A DNA stretch of 64,000 nt from Pteria penguin. Its lineage: Eukaryota > Mollusca > Bivalvia > Pterioida > Pteriidae. How positions within the stretch are numbered: the stretch's first letter is position 1; every line of letters begins with the position of its first letter. Where the stretch lies: contig CM068590.1 of the NCBI GenBank assembly GCA_035048485.1, forward strand, positions 17,282,274 to 17,346,273, written 5' to 3'. The translations under genes were made by a program, and so were the position numbers. Positions 20,003 through 42,369 of the stretch are shown here, one piece after another. Under the pieces are notes generated by a model. It was not told the DNA's origin. It did not search any database and saw only the letters and a program-made list of their open reading frames with translations.

Positions 20003-21170
20003 AACCCTAAAATGAGAATCTTGAAAAGGTGAAAATTTGGTCTCGGACGATTGGTAAAATGCAACCTCCACCCCACCCCCTAACAGAAACTTTGCTAATA
20101 ACTAGGACAAATAATCATTCAAAACTCACATCCAACTTTATACTTCGATAACGTAGCAATAAAAGTGGTGAATAATCATAAAAATTAGGTGTTATTATCA
20201 ATAACTCTTGTCACTGGGGAGAGGAGGAATATTATAACTATCTAAAACAATTATCGATCCTATCATAGAAAATGGAGCTATGATATTTGACAACTGCCCC
20301 CAATAGTGTTCAGATATATTAAGAAAAAAGTCATCAATCTCAATCAAAAATCTCCCAGAAACTGCCAGAATGAGCTTCGTCGTCCGTTATCATCCGTTAG
20401 ACGGCGCTTGAATTGTGTACTATGAGTAAGAAACGACGTTGAACGTTAGCAACCTTATGACGCCATGAGAACGTTTCATTGTTCTTTGCGTCATTTTGTG
20501 GGAATATGTTTTATTTCCTCCCTTAACATTAGGACTTTAGTGAATGGCGGTGAAGTCCATTGTTAAGAGCGCTACGAAATCTGTCAAAACAAAACTCACT
20601 TTTTAATGAATGTCGGTGGGAGACAGTGAAAACAAAAGAAATAATCACAAATGGCCTAGCTCCTAACTATCTCTGTGAAGTCCCCCATACGCATAATTAG
20701 CAACATTCATATAGCACTCGAAAATTGCAATTTTTAAATCTAGCTACTATGCAAAACCGTACTACTTACTACCATCATTCAAAGTTATCTTTCATCATCT
20801 GTCAGGGACAGGCTCGGTGTAGTGGTTAAGCGCTTCGCTTGTGATGTCGCGTTCGATTCCCGGGTTGCGCCACCATGTTTGTAAGAGGTTGGTAACCTCC
20901 TGCTTCCATGTCGCGATATAACTGAAATATTGTTGAAAGCGATGTAGAACACCAATCAACCAACCAACCAACCAACCCTCATCTCTCCGACTATGGAATG
21001 GACTCCCAAATCATGTAAGACAATTAAATACTATCTGCTCTTTCAAAACTGTACTTTCATCATGAAATGGTAATCCAGAAATCCCGAAGTATTACATGAA
21101 CACCGGTTCGTGGTGTAGCCAAATACTGCACCCTCGACTACGAATGAGATGTAGTGGTCCAATCGGAACA
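20003..21170 (+). mobile_element. Non-LTR retrotransposon RT fragment, right part (decayed)
   Basis: After the LTR element the + strand resumes RT-like peptide in shifting frames: ENLEKVKIWSR, then PLTETLLITRTNNHSKLTS, later NGLAPNYLCEVP (about 20652-20690), NLATMQNRTTYYHHS (about 20738), LWNGLPNHVRQLN (about 20990) and LHPRLRMRCS (about 21128). This order matches the C-terminal half of CR1/Jockey-like LINE ORF2 proteins. Many stops and indels, plus SINE and unassigned insertions, show it is old. Confidence 0.65.
20813..20972 (+). mobile_element. Short tRNA-derived SINE, family 2
   Basis: GGCTCGGTGTAGTGGTTAAGCGC (box A) and GCGTTCGATTCCC (box B) head a 150-bp unit ending in CACCAATCAACCAACCAACC. 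A second copy is at 56719-56827. It interrupts the fossil LINE. Confidence 0.8.
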
Positions 21171-21237
21171 CTTCGACCTTTTGCAAGCAAATAATAAATG
21201 ATTATTTACTTGCAAAAGGTCGAGGTGTTCCAATTGG
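21159..21237. repeat. Imperfect hairpin, arms about 30 bp
   Basis: CCAATCGGAACACTTCGACC...TTGCAAG pairs with CTTGCAAAAGGTCGAGGTGTTCCAATTGG with two or three mismatches around an AT-rich loop. Probably a small fold-back element. Confidence 0.75.
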
Positions 21238-21440
21238 TAGTGGTCTAGCGACATCTATAGATATCTTCGTAATATTGAATCCGTTCCATTTTGTACATAC
21301 ATGTATATGGTAAAATTGAATCTTCAGCTCTGCGACTTTCTGTTTAGAACGTAAAAACTACGAAGATATTCGAACAAGAATGTTATTTAAACTCCATTGA
21401 AATTTCAGTAACTGAACTACTTTACTCCTTTTCGGTTTTT

Positions 21441-21799
21441 GGTTGATTGATTGATAATTATTTTACGTCACTTTCACTGTGAAGTATATGGTTACGGCAT
21501 CTGTCTGATGCATTGCATAGAAATTTCTACCTTTGCAACGGACCCTCCCGAAGCAGTGAGGCAATTTTGACGTGCCACTCCTACCTCGACACATTACCTC
21601 GGTTTTTACTGTCTCATCCGAAAGACAGAACATTCTCGGTCATTCTCTACCTAAAGTCATCGTTCCATACTCTCGCTTATATGGCTTTATCGCACGAAAC
21701 TCTGGATAGAGAATGGACAACGGTGTGCCCTTGGTGGGAGCCGAACCTGAGCCTCCTGGTCACGAGCCGAACACCCCATTCATTGAGCCACACCGGCTT
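21441..21799 (-). mobile_element. tRNA-derived SINE (V-SINE-like), copy B
   Basis: Tail TTGATTGATTGATAATTATTTTACGTCA at the left, tRNA-like head (GTGTGGCTCAATG, GGCTCCCACC) at the right. It shares CTGTCTCATCCGAAAGACAGAA and GGCATCTGTCTGATGC with the other copies. An extra segment of about 60 bp follows the CATTCTC region. Diverged. Confidence 0.8.
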
Positions 21800-22005
21800 C
21801 TCCACTTCGGTGGGTTTTCTATTGCATAAACAGATCTTTACATGTGTTGAAAATTTTATGCTTCAGTCCAAAAGATTTATATAAGTAGTCCATAAGTAGT
21901 TCATAAGTAGTGTACGGATCCCCGATAATGCATTATAATGCATTTTGCACTGAGTTGGCCTAAACATACTGTAGTACGTTAAAGATGAACTGTTAGGAGT
22001 ACTGA

Positions 22006-22461
22006 GTTGACCTAAACGTACTCTAGTACGTTAAAGGTGAACTCGTAGGAGTACTCTCAAGTGTCCTTGACCTTGGTTTGAAATGTATCGAATGTTGTTA
22101 TTGTACTTCATAACCTTGAGTTTACTTTTCTAAAGAAATGGATAGCCATTAAAAGGGCCGTTGTTTTTTTCAGTGCTACCCCTTACAAACGTAAGGGGAA
22201 GTCGTGGATTAGTCCTCTCCTCCTCTCACTGCGCCTTGGTGTATTGTGGAGTAGTCTTTCTACCAAATGTCTCATCCGGCAGGATGGTATTCTTCTACTG
22301 CCGGGCGGTTCTTGTCTCTCTTCTTCTGGCTTCTGTAAGAGGTAGCACTGAAAAAACGACCCTTTCAAGGGCCATCAATTTCTTTAGAAAAGTAAACTCA
22401 AGGACACTTGAGAGTACTCATAAGAACTCGTCTTTAACGTACTAGAGTACGCGTAGGTCAA
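22006..22461. repeat. Fold-back element with long inverted arms
   Basis: The left arm (about 22006-22188: GTTGACCTAAACGTACTCTAGTACG...AAGTGTCCTTGA...GAGTTTACTTTTCTAAAGAAAT...CAGTGCTACC) reappears inverted at about 22335-22461. The arms are around 130 bp after allowing for a segment present only on the left. The loop of about 140 bp holds no ORF of note. Part of the left end is also duplicated directly at about 21955-22005. Confidence 0.85.
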
Positions 22462-22975
22462 CAGATCAAACAAATATAATTCAGCAGTATATATATATAT
22501 ATATAAACATAAATATGAACAAACACTTATAGAAAGTGTCATTGCCACATCAGGAATAAGGGTATAAAAACACTTAAGTCAAACCCTTCATGAGCTTTTT
22601 ATGAGCTCCACACTGCAAAGGGAATAAGCGTGATATTAATGTAAAATACGAAAGTAACTGGTGTCACATGACTATGGCACTATCAGCAATGTACCACAGA
22701 GGACATTCACAGACCCCTGAAATTCTAAGGTGAGACAAAGTGCCCGGGAGGAGTGAGCGTCTCCTGTTCGGCTAGCCAAACTTGCCGTGAATGCCCTTAC
22801 ATACAGACTAAACTAATATAATTCAGCACTGTATATACATATGAATGCTAACAAACACTGTGTAGAAAGTGCCACTGCCTCAAATCATCAGGAAAAGGGG
22901 TATGATAGCACTTAAATCAAACCCTCCGCGGGAAATTTTTACGAGCCCCACACTGCAAACTCCCTTTTCTTTACT
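22462..22975. repeat. Diverged direct repeat pair
   Basis: 22462-22622 and 22803-22975 share ATATAATTCAGCA, AACAAACACT, AGAAAGTG, CACTTAA(A/G)TCAAACCCT and CACACTGCAAA in order, about 340 bp apart. No coding potential seen. Confidence 0.7.
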
Positions 22976-23062
22976 GGTGAATGCTAAAGTTTTTAATTAT
23001 ATTTCTTGACACATACAATGTAAATAAAGTCAGTTCAGTTTATAACATGAAAATTTTACGTC

Positions 23063-23265
23063 TGTCTGTCTGACCATCCGTCATTTAAACAACTTTAATA
23101 TCGGCAATAACTATTGCACAAGGTAAGGCTTTCATATCTGGCAAGTGTCTACCCTGTTACAAGAATTTCCCGTTGGTACCAAATGCTAAATCATGGGACA
23201 TTGACCGTAACCTTTGACCTACATTTTAAAAACTTAACGGCACACATCCTGGCTTCGTCAATTTT
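23063..23265 (+). repeat. Dispersed repeat (GGTACCAAA...GTGACCTTGAC family)
   Basis: Contains CTTTCATATCTGGCA, CCGTTGGTACCAAA and CCTTTGACCTACATTT. Related stretches occur at 35100-35290, 40085-40300, and more loosely at 45655-45925, 50100-50225, 53560-53900 and 63556-63895. Known to me only as a common molluscan intergenic/intronic repeat type. Confidence 0.6.
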
Positions 23266-23532
23266 TTTTAACTTATTGCTGTAAGCTGGGATTAAAATTG
23301 CGATTTTAACAAAGTTCGACTCGAGATTTTGCTGAAAAAGTTTAGTCGAACACAGAGAAGTTAATTACATGTAGGTCAGACCCATGGCAACGGTGTAAAA
23401 TAACCACTCGCCGCTTTCCCTTTTAAAAACCGGCCTCTAGAGATGCACAATAAACGAAAGTAAATAACTCACTATAGTCGATATGTCAAGTTATCCCTCC
23501 TATCGCCTCACATCCTATCCGATTGTTTTCCA

Positions 23533-24060
23533 TCATCGGTGACCCCAACCCAACTCACCAACTACAACTATGGGACTGGATTCAGGTACTGCAACTACTG
23601 TCTTTACAATATAAAGATTAGTATCTGATGAAGCATGACCAATCTTACAGCCTTTGCTCTCCAGATCATTTCCTAACATAGCGACAAACCTCTGCTTGTT
23701 CCATGGATAGCTGAGAAACGTATCCTTTCCATCTGCATGGTGTTGCCTTGTTGAAATGCACAACATGGTCTCGTCAGTTCTGCGTAGAGGTGCGGTGTCC
23801 TTGATTGTTGGTCCTGTTGCATACCCATCAAACATTATAGCACAAAGCCCAAACTTCCGTAAGACGTTGATCGAGTGCAAATCACAAATGTGAACAAATG
23901 TCAGACCGATGGACCATCTTATCCTGTGTAGTACGGATCCAACATCAAGTACATGGTGTACCCCATCCAGTCCCTGTACTGGGACAGGTAAATCGCAAAA
24001 CTTCCATATTGTGTCAGCCAACTGCGACTTAAGAGCTCTTCTGAGTAGACCATGTCAAAG
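23533..24060 (-). pseudogene. PIN-like domain protein fragment (multi-copy invertebrate family)
   Basis: Open frame without a clear ATG: ADTIWKFCDLPVP, HVLDVGSVLHRIRW, VLRKFGLCAIMFDGYA, TLPLRR-like DTAPLRRTDE, KDTFLSYPWNKQRFVAMLG, KIGHASSDTNLYIVKTVVA. The order resembles a large invertebrate family with a FEN/PIN-like fold whose members are often found beside transposons; the expected Asp-rich continuation (VGDDTD) is lost after VVVGELGW. Truncated at both ends, so a relic. Identification is from recall of the pattern. Confidence 0.5.
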
Positions 24061-24307
24061 AAAATCTCAGATTTATGATTTTATCATCATTTGCTGTTGC
24101 AAGAAGTGATTGAAAAAGCAGTTGAGGGTCGATGTATTCATTTTCATTGTTAATTGTTATTGAAAATTTCGAGTTCAGTGGTTTTTTTTTTGGGTTTTTT
24201 TTTCCTCTTGAAAATGTTAAACGACACACTTTGTTCTTTCACAGAAAGAATCATCTCTCCCGTCTCTTCCGCCCTCTCGACTGATATGGATTCATCACAG
24301 TTCATCC

Positions 24308-24446
24308 CCAATGACGGATCTAGGATTTCCGAAAAGGGGGGCCCAAATAGGTATTAGCCAAACTTCTCGGCCATTTTTGGTGCAAAATCTGGATTTTTAC
24401 TAGTAAATATGTGACCAAAAGGGCCTCCCATCTAAATCCGCCACTG
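24308..24446. mobile_element. MITE-like element, CAGTGGCGGAT ends, copy 1
   Basis: The right end TAAATCCGCCACTG is the reverse complement of the left end of the 56841-56983 copy (CAGTGGCGGATTTA). The interior shares GGTCACATATTTAC and GCAAAATTTGGC-like blocks in inverted orientation. About 140 bp, no ORF. Confidence 0.7.
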
Positions 24447-24477
24447 CCCCCAGTCTCAATGTTCCCCCAATCTGGTT

Positions 24478-24858
24478 AAAACCAAACCTTTATTCCTCTT
24501 ATCTTCATGTATTTGTGCCATTGCAGATAAAAAATCTGACGAAATCCCGTAAGAGGTTATGTTCTGGTGGACTCTTATGACGTTTCAGTCACCAAAACCG
24601 TTATTTCCCATAGCCAATCAATGACTCGGCTAGGCACATGCAAGTGACGCAATATGTAACAAACACTGCTCAAAAACCACATTGTAGGTCACGAGCGCTG
24701 GGGATGTTAATTTCATTCCTAGGAATTTGTAGCTGATCCACTGATTGGCTGAAACTCAGAGTTCACCAGAACATGAACCCTTACGGGTTTCGCTAGATCT
24801 TTATCCACAATAGGACAATATAAAGAAGCGGAATAGATATGTGGTTTGAATCAGATTG
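24478..24858. mobile_element. MITE, CAATCTGRTTAAAACC ends, copy 1
   Basis: Ends CAATCTGGTTAAAACC and GGTTTGAATCAGATTG are inverted repeats. A second inverted pair lies inside (AATCCCGTAAGAGGTTATGT against ACATGAACCCTTACGGGTTT). 381 bp. A related, right-truncated copy lies at 31609-31860 with its middle inverted. Confidence 0.75.
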
Positions 24859-26661
24859 TATGTTCCGGATAGCAATGTCGTTCGAGAAATGATTTCTCCC
24901 CTTAAGGAAGGAATGCATTTCTACCAACCTCAATTCGTAATTAGTTGTTATGTCATTTCAAAAGCACGACTGGATATTACATGTAAAAGTTATGAATAAA
25001 GAATATGTGCATTGATGGATATCAACTTGTTAGTTACTTCATGAATCAATCGACTAATACGCAGTTTCTCAACTACTAAAGTCCATCACGGTTTGCGTTT
25101 AGTCGCCTAAGAAATTTAATTATTATTCTCAATGTGGGCTCTTTTATGTAGGCATCTTACGTCATCATTATATGACGTCATAACAATCACAAAGTGCGCG
25201 TGTATGTTGACCTTATTGTAGTTGCGATATTTCATATTGTACCCTCTTCTGCAACGTTGATGCATGGGGATTTGCAAACGCTGAATTAAGATTATATCAG
25301 CAACGGTTTTCCATACCATTTTTTTTCAAACAAACGGGTGAAAATTTAAAGCAATTTTGATTCCTGTGACGAGGTTTTTATTCCCAACAAACATTTTTTC
25401 TACAAAATGTATTGAAAATAATCAACGGAAATTATATCTTATGCTCTGAGCTATGCATTTCTCGGACAAATCAGAGGAAATTCGTTCAAGAGTTGCGCTG
25501 GTGTTTATATTGAGATCATCAAAAAGACTATAGGTAGAATCCTCTACAGCCTTATGCAGACTTTTACTTGAACGTTGCACGCTGACTAACAGGGCGGTGG
25601 GGATTATATGACGGGCCTAGTCCAAACCTCTTTCAGAGGAGACATGGTCCTGAACCTCGTCCCCTCTGACTGTTAGTCGGGACTTTTACAGATTTAGGGT
25701 CTTAGCTCGCTTTCAGACTGGTAGAGCACGGTTTATCATGTTGATGTCGCATATATTTTTAAACCATTATGTGTTTTACAATACCTTACGTGTTTATATT
25801 TTTATGACCTCTCAATATGCGATACCTGTTGACCCTTGCTCTTTACATTGAGGATTATAAATTTTTAAATGTACGTCCTTTGATTGTTCTGCTGTTACGG
25901 TGAGTGGGAAGGTGGGTCCGAAAACCGGTTAACCACACCATTTGTTTGGCTTTTGTCAAATTAAATGACCGTCCTAAGTCGGTATCGTAATTGCACAACT
26001 ATCAAATATTTTTGTAATGTGTTATATGTTCTAGTATATTATTTATATTCATGTATTGTATAGCTTCATGGTGACTTCTGCCACATAACTTTTATCTTTT
26101 ACACCAAAATTCGAGCGTATTCTCGTATGTTACAAATGCACATCATTATCAAACTGAAATACTCTCCACATAAACGATCAATACGAATGTACAGTCAGTA
26201 ATTCTGTGATTTTTCATTTAAATATGATAAAAAGTTGAACTTTGACGTAACCGGAAATAGCTGACAGGTGTGTACTTACAGACTATTTTGTAAGTATGAA
26301 AGCTCATAAATGCCTCATGTATTTATAGTGAAAAATACGAATTCATGTTTCATTTTTTATATTTCCCCGGGATGGATTTTTGGGGACTTTTTTCTGTGAT
26401 CTGTAGAGGACTCAAAGAAACTAATCTTGTCAAAATAATTTCTGTTGCAATTAGTTTTGGGTGTAACACTAGACTGACTGGACTAATCCGTACACTACTG
26501 TCATACTACTATATATTGTTGATAGAAATTGTTTATATAACTTTATCTACGACCGCGGAAGTGTCAAAGATTTTAGATACTATGAAACTTGTATACATGT
26601 ACATTTATTTTCTTTTATTTTCCTCGTACATGTATGTCACTTTTACCACTTATATAATTCA
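24859..26661. other. Gene-less stretch
   Basis: Short ORFs only. I see no exon with both splice signals and no repeat shared with the rest of the window. Confidence 0.4.
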
Positions 26662-26868
26662 GGCGCGGACCCAGAAATTTTATGGAGAGGGGGTCACCCC
26701 CCTCCCCCCAACCCCAATAAACTTTCCACTTTCCTAGGGGTGGTCCACCCATGTTTTATGTGTATAATTACATATTTTACATCAAAAAACGACAAAAGTA
26801 ATTTCCGCCAAATCTCAGGGTGGGTCCAGACCCCGGTTCACCCCTCTGGATACGCGCATGACATTACA
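26662..26868. mobile_element. MITE-like element, GCGCGGACCCAG ends
   Basis: Ends AGGCGCGGACCCAGA and TCTGGATACGCGCAT are inverted repeats. C-rich blocks flank an AT-rich core (TTACATATTTTACATC). The next element at 26905-27070 is a diverged copy in the opposite orientation. Confidence 0.7.
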
Positions 26869-26904
26869 TTATTCTTTCAATCGACACATTCCTTTCTGTA
26901 TTGT

Positions 26905-27070
26905 ATCATGCGCGGATTCAAAAGGATGGACCCGGGGGTCTGGAGTCATCTTAAGATTCAGCGAAAATTACTTTTCTTGTTATTTTTTGATGTAAAGTAA
27001 GTTATTTTACACACAAAAGCATGGGTTGGCACCCTCCCGCAAAATTGATTGGGTGGTACACCTCTCGACA
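26905..27070. mobile_element. MITE-like element, inverted relative of the previous one
   Basis: CATGCGCGGATTC..., GGGGGTCTGGAGTCATCTTAAG, AAATTACTTTTCTTG and AGCATGGGTTGG match the reverse complement of 26662-26868. The end is truncated near CACCTCTCG. Confidence 0.65.
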
Positions 27071-27248
27071 AAACTTCATTATCTTCATTTAATTTGTTTG
27101 AAACGTTTACTAAATACATTTTCTCTTTCAATTAGAATATCTCTTAATCTACCAAATCCAAAATTTTAAAGAAAAGAATGTATGGTCAGAGACATAGCTG
27201 ACTTTGATGTAAACTTACTATATCTACATTATAGATGTAAATGGGCGA

Positions 27249-28002
27249 CAGGCGCGGATCCAGCCGGGGGGAGGGCACGTGCCCCCATGCCCCCCCCCGC
27301 AGTGCCCGCCGAATATGGGGACCACAGTCTATTTTAGGGCTTATTTTACTTCATTTCTGTCTAAAATTTCCAAAATTTCGCTCACATTCTATAAATTTGC
27401 AGTTGAAAAAAAATCGTTGACTCGCTTCACTTACGATCAATTTCATGATAAATCTCCCCTGATCCCCGTTTAAGATCCTTATATAATATCTTCCAAAGGG
27501 AAGCGAAATATGTGCAATTCAAATTAATATCCAGCACACAAATGTTTGGTCACTTGGCCTCAGGCGAGTAAAATCGTATGGCTACTAGTACATCGTGTAG
27601 CAAATGTTACAAATGCTTGAAGCTACGCGTTCTACAAGATGGATTTTACTTATCCATACAATTTTACTCAAATACGTCTTGTACATCGTGTAGCTTCAGT
27701 ACAAATTTTTGAAACGCTTGTACTGAAGCTACGTGATGTACAAGATGGATTTCACCAGAGACATATATACATGTATATATGTCTCTGGATTTCACTTATA
27801 GCCATTTCTAGAATAGTTTATTTTCACAACGTATTCTGTACCTCCAAAAATTTCAAATACAGGAGCTTCCGTGGAGGGGGACTTTGCACCTTGTTCCCCC
27901 TACAAAGAATCTACCCTGCATCCACCGGGGACCTATAGGCAGTCCCTATACCCTGCGCCGAGTTTTACGCCTCCTCCAACTGAAAATCTGGATCCATGCC
28001 TG
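27249..28002. mobile_element. Non-autonomous TIR element with internal palindromes
   Basis: CAGGCGCGGATCCAG at the left and CTGGATCCATGCCTG at the right are inverted repeats, 754 bp apart. The interior holds a 67-bp hairpin (27678-27744) and a perfect 34-bp palindrome (27755-27788). No transposase. No clear target duplication was found. Confidence 0.7.
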
Positions 28003-28059
28003 ATAAAATTTCCGTGAATTAAAACAAAAGGGGCCTAATATGGCACACACGATTTTGCA

Positions 28060-28395
28060 AGACTTTTGTCATATCTTCTTAGGGAAACCCCATCCCCACC
28101 TATGGGTGGGAGGGAGGGGTGAACATGATAATATTTGACCGAAAATATTACGACAGTTTTCTTCCGATTTCAGTTTTTGCGGAATATTTGAAGTCAAGAA
28201 AATGTTGATGAATAATGCAAAAGAGAACGCCAGATTGTACCATTTTGCCTCATTTTTGCAAAATTTTCTCAGGGGAGGCCCCCCGAACCAACACCTATGG
28301 GACGGGCTGACCCCTCCCACACCATCCCCATTCGGCCCTTCGAGCCTCAATTGTGAGGTGCCCCCGGCACATGTTCTGGATCCCGCCCTGGGAGA
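28060..28395. mobile_element. Further GGATCC-type MITE remnant
   Basis: C-rich arms (AACCCCATCCCCACCTATGGG at the left, CACCTATGGGACGGG and GTTCTGGATCCCGCCCTG at the right) flank an AT core with CCGATTTCAGTTTTTGCGGAA. Similar in build to the three preceding elements. Confidence 0.5.
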
Positions 28396-28624
28396 GGTTT
28401 TTTTCCAAACCAGATATCACTGTATTTGCTATATTTATCTAATTATCTGTTTTTGAAAATGAAATATTAAAAACCAAAGAGTAATTTTAGATGAAAACTT
28501 TAGTTTCTTCGTTTAATCTTGAAAAATATGGTCCGGATTGTTGAGATCGACCCATTTCAGGTTTTCCTTACGACAGCACCGTAAATATATCCGGTGTTGA
28601 GAAAAAAAAAAAAAAATTCTAGAC

Positions 28625-39432
<10,808 letters not shown>

Positions 39433-39435
39433 TAT

Positions 39436-39600
39436 TGCAGGGCTTGAAATTGGCAAAAACTTTGGGTCATCAAAATAGCAAATTTAAAAAAAATTTGGAC
39501 GACCTCCATTATATTTACTGAAATTCTAGGTTTTCCAAAGAGATTTTAGGTTGTTTTTTGATGACCGGACGACTGCTAATTTCACACCATGGTATTGCTT
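39436..39600 (+). repeat. Dispersed repeat, inverted partner of 47380-47530
   Basis: GGCTTGAAATTGGCA, GACGACCTCCATTATAT, TTTACTGAAATT and TTTTAGGTTGTTTTTTGATGACC reappear in reverse complement at 47400-47530 within TCHP intron 6. Confidence 0.7.
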
Positions 39601-39849
39601 TTCTTGACTAGAGGATAATTTTGTAATTTCACACCATAGCATTCATCATAATCTTAAAATCCATTCTCACCTGTATTATAATGTTACATATGCTTCAAGA
39701 GGGATTTAAATTCATATTTTGTTTCACAGAGATCTGAAATTTTTCTGAGAAGTGATTTTTTTTTATATCATTGCCTGTTTGAGATACATGTATGTACTTT
39801 ATATTTGTACAAAACTACATTTATTGTTTGTGAGTAAAATTGCAATAAA

Positions 39850-42369
39850 AATTTGTTATGCAGAATATCAAATGCTTTGAAATCATTATACTGGCATACA
39901 TGTATAGGTATTATTTATTTGGATTTATTTTACTTTCTACAACTTCTCAAGTCATATTGCTACAGGCTACCACTCCTTTAAACATGGAAGCACAAACCCA
40001 TGATTTGAACCCAAATTCCCGCTCTAAAATTCAAGTACTTACCTACCTACCACAATAATACGTTATTCACAGGAAAATGCATTAATTGTCCCCTGCTTTT
40101 CGTGAAAGCATGGGGATATTAAATCTTATTCGTCTAACTGTCACAAAAACTTTAACCTAACCTTGGTCATAACTTTTTAACCGTAAGACGTAGGGCCTTC
40201 ATATTTGGCATGTGTTTCTTTAATTGCAATTCCTTTCCGTTGGTACCAAAATTTTTTATCATGTGACCTTGACTGTGACATTTGACCTACTTCAATTTCA
40301 CTTTTTAAGCGCAAGACGTGGGGCCATCACATTTGGCTTGTGTGTCCCTAATGGGGCTGCAGATACATGTAGACATGCACAACCATGACAATATGTCACA
40401 GATCACTGCACCCTTACTGATAGAACCCCAAAAGTGGGAAACCACAATTCTCTGAATTTGCTTGTTTTTATTTGCATTAGACACAATTTGCATGAAACTA
40501 GCACAAATTTGATTTACGTGTTTTCAAAGTAAGTTTTTAAAGGAATCTAAATTTAATACTAATTAGAAACCTTTACTTGGACTATGATCAAAATAGATTT
40601 ACACCAATCTAATTAAAACTGACTTGTTATTCTGACGCTTTTCGGGACATGTATTTGGCAGTGGCGTAGAAAGCAAATCAAAAGTGGGGGGAAGGAAGGG
40701 GGGCCAAAAATCATGAAATATTTTTCTTAGTACTGAATGACTTCATCTACCGTTTGGTATAAAAAAACTTGCTAATGGAAATTCAGAGCTTGTGCGTTAG
40801 AGAGAATATTTTTCACAAATATGTAGGCTGTCACCATCTGTTAACATTTTCCAGAAAAAAACAATCACGTTAAAAAGGTGGTTCAGTAAAATTTGATATG
40901 ACGATGTGTACATGTTATTGTTAATATTTATTTTTTTCCATGCCATACTGGTTGATTGATTGATTGATTAATTTTTTACATCACTCCACAGTTATTTCAT
41001 TTACATGTTGATGGCATCTGTCTGATGCATTTCATAGAAATTTGCACCTTTGCAATGGACCCACCCAAAGCAGAGAGAGATTTTTACATGCCACAGCTAC
41101 CATGACACAGGACCTCAGTTTTCACTGTCTCATCCAAAAGACAGTACAACGGTGTGCCCATGACGGGAACTGAACACGGGACCTTTCGGTCTGAAGCCAA
41201 GCACCTCGTCCATTAGGCAACATCAGCTTTGCCATACTGGACTTATGTTATATTAAATACAAGAGATGAGAAAACTGGTTTTATGGACAGACAAACAGAT
41301 ATCCATATATTTTAAGTTGCTTGTTTATGGCTTTTACGTCATTCTTAAACTTGTATCATCAATATAAGATAGTATATGCTAGATGCTTTGCAAGGATTTT
41401 ATTTTTGTTGTTTTATTCCCTTTAAATCGAAGATTTGGATGCAGATAAGTATCAATTTGGCTTGTCTATTTCCTGTTTGCTGATCTTTTGCGATTAACTT
41501 TGATATTGGTCATAAATTGTGAAAGGTAAGAGCGTTGACATTTCACATGTGTTTTCCTTGTGACGATACAAAAACTCAATAATACGGTACATTATGTATT
41601 CAGTACCACACATAACAGAAAGAAATACACAAAAAGGAATATTTTACACATTTCATTTATTTTTTCATCTTTTCCAGATGACATACAATATATACAATTG
41701 CTATGATACAAGTATTTACAATATGCTAAAAGTCTATGTCCTTATGAAGGCTCTATTGTCCCCCTTATAAACTCAGAAGTCTAGGTATATGGTAACCTTA
41801 TTTCTAATGTTCTACTTGCAACACATATCATTATTCTCCTTTAACTCATAGTACATATACCTTTTTCATAAGACAACCCTGTCTTTCCAAAATACACACT
41901 GTGTTACACATAAAACTCTTTTTACTCTTATATAAAATTTTTGCAAATAGTAGATGGATGCAGAAAGGCAAATAATGAAAAATTGTGATTGCGCCATTCA
42001 ATTGACAAAAATCTAAAAGAATATTGACAGATTTTTTATAGACAAGTATTTGTCTGCATCTTTAACTTACAGGTCTTATTTAAATACTGCCCTGGATAAG
42101 TTATAATTTGCTTGCAAATGCCAGCATCATTAAATGCTAAAAAAGAAAAATTCATGTTACTATGAAATCCATTGCTGTACAATCCAAGAGACATGTCAAT
42201 ATCACAGTTACCATGGCGATAACCTTGGCGATCATGCATCACAAGGTCATTCTTAGCCATATCTTACGAACACAAAGCCTCTCTCTCACAAAGCTCTGTC
42301 AAACAAACGGCTGTCAAAGAGGCGAAAAGTCGATACAATATCCCAGATAATGAGATTCGAGTATGAACA
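39850..42369. other. Intergenic space between convergent ASPDH and TCHP
   Basis: Contains a dispersed repeat (40085-40300), a SINE (40952-41229) and the TCHP 3' UTR with AATAAA on the minus strand at 41661-41656. No other coding signal seen. Confidence 0.6.
40952..41229 (-). mobile_element. tRNA-derived SINE (V-SINE-like), copy F
   Basis: Flanked by an exact 11-bp duplication TGCCATACTGG (40941-40951 and 41230-41240). Tail TTGATTGATTGATTGATTA; the tRNA-like head is somewhat decayed (CCATTAGGCAACATCAGC). The perfect duplication shows the boundaries. Confidence 0.9.

Noticed and set aside
26345..26737. 130-codon ORF on the + strand
   Set aside because: Low-complexity hydrophobic reading of AT-rich DNA that ends inside a MITE; no motif or splice support.
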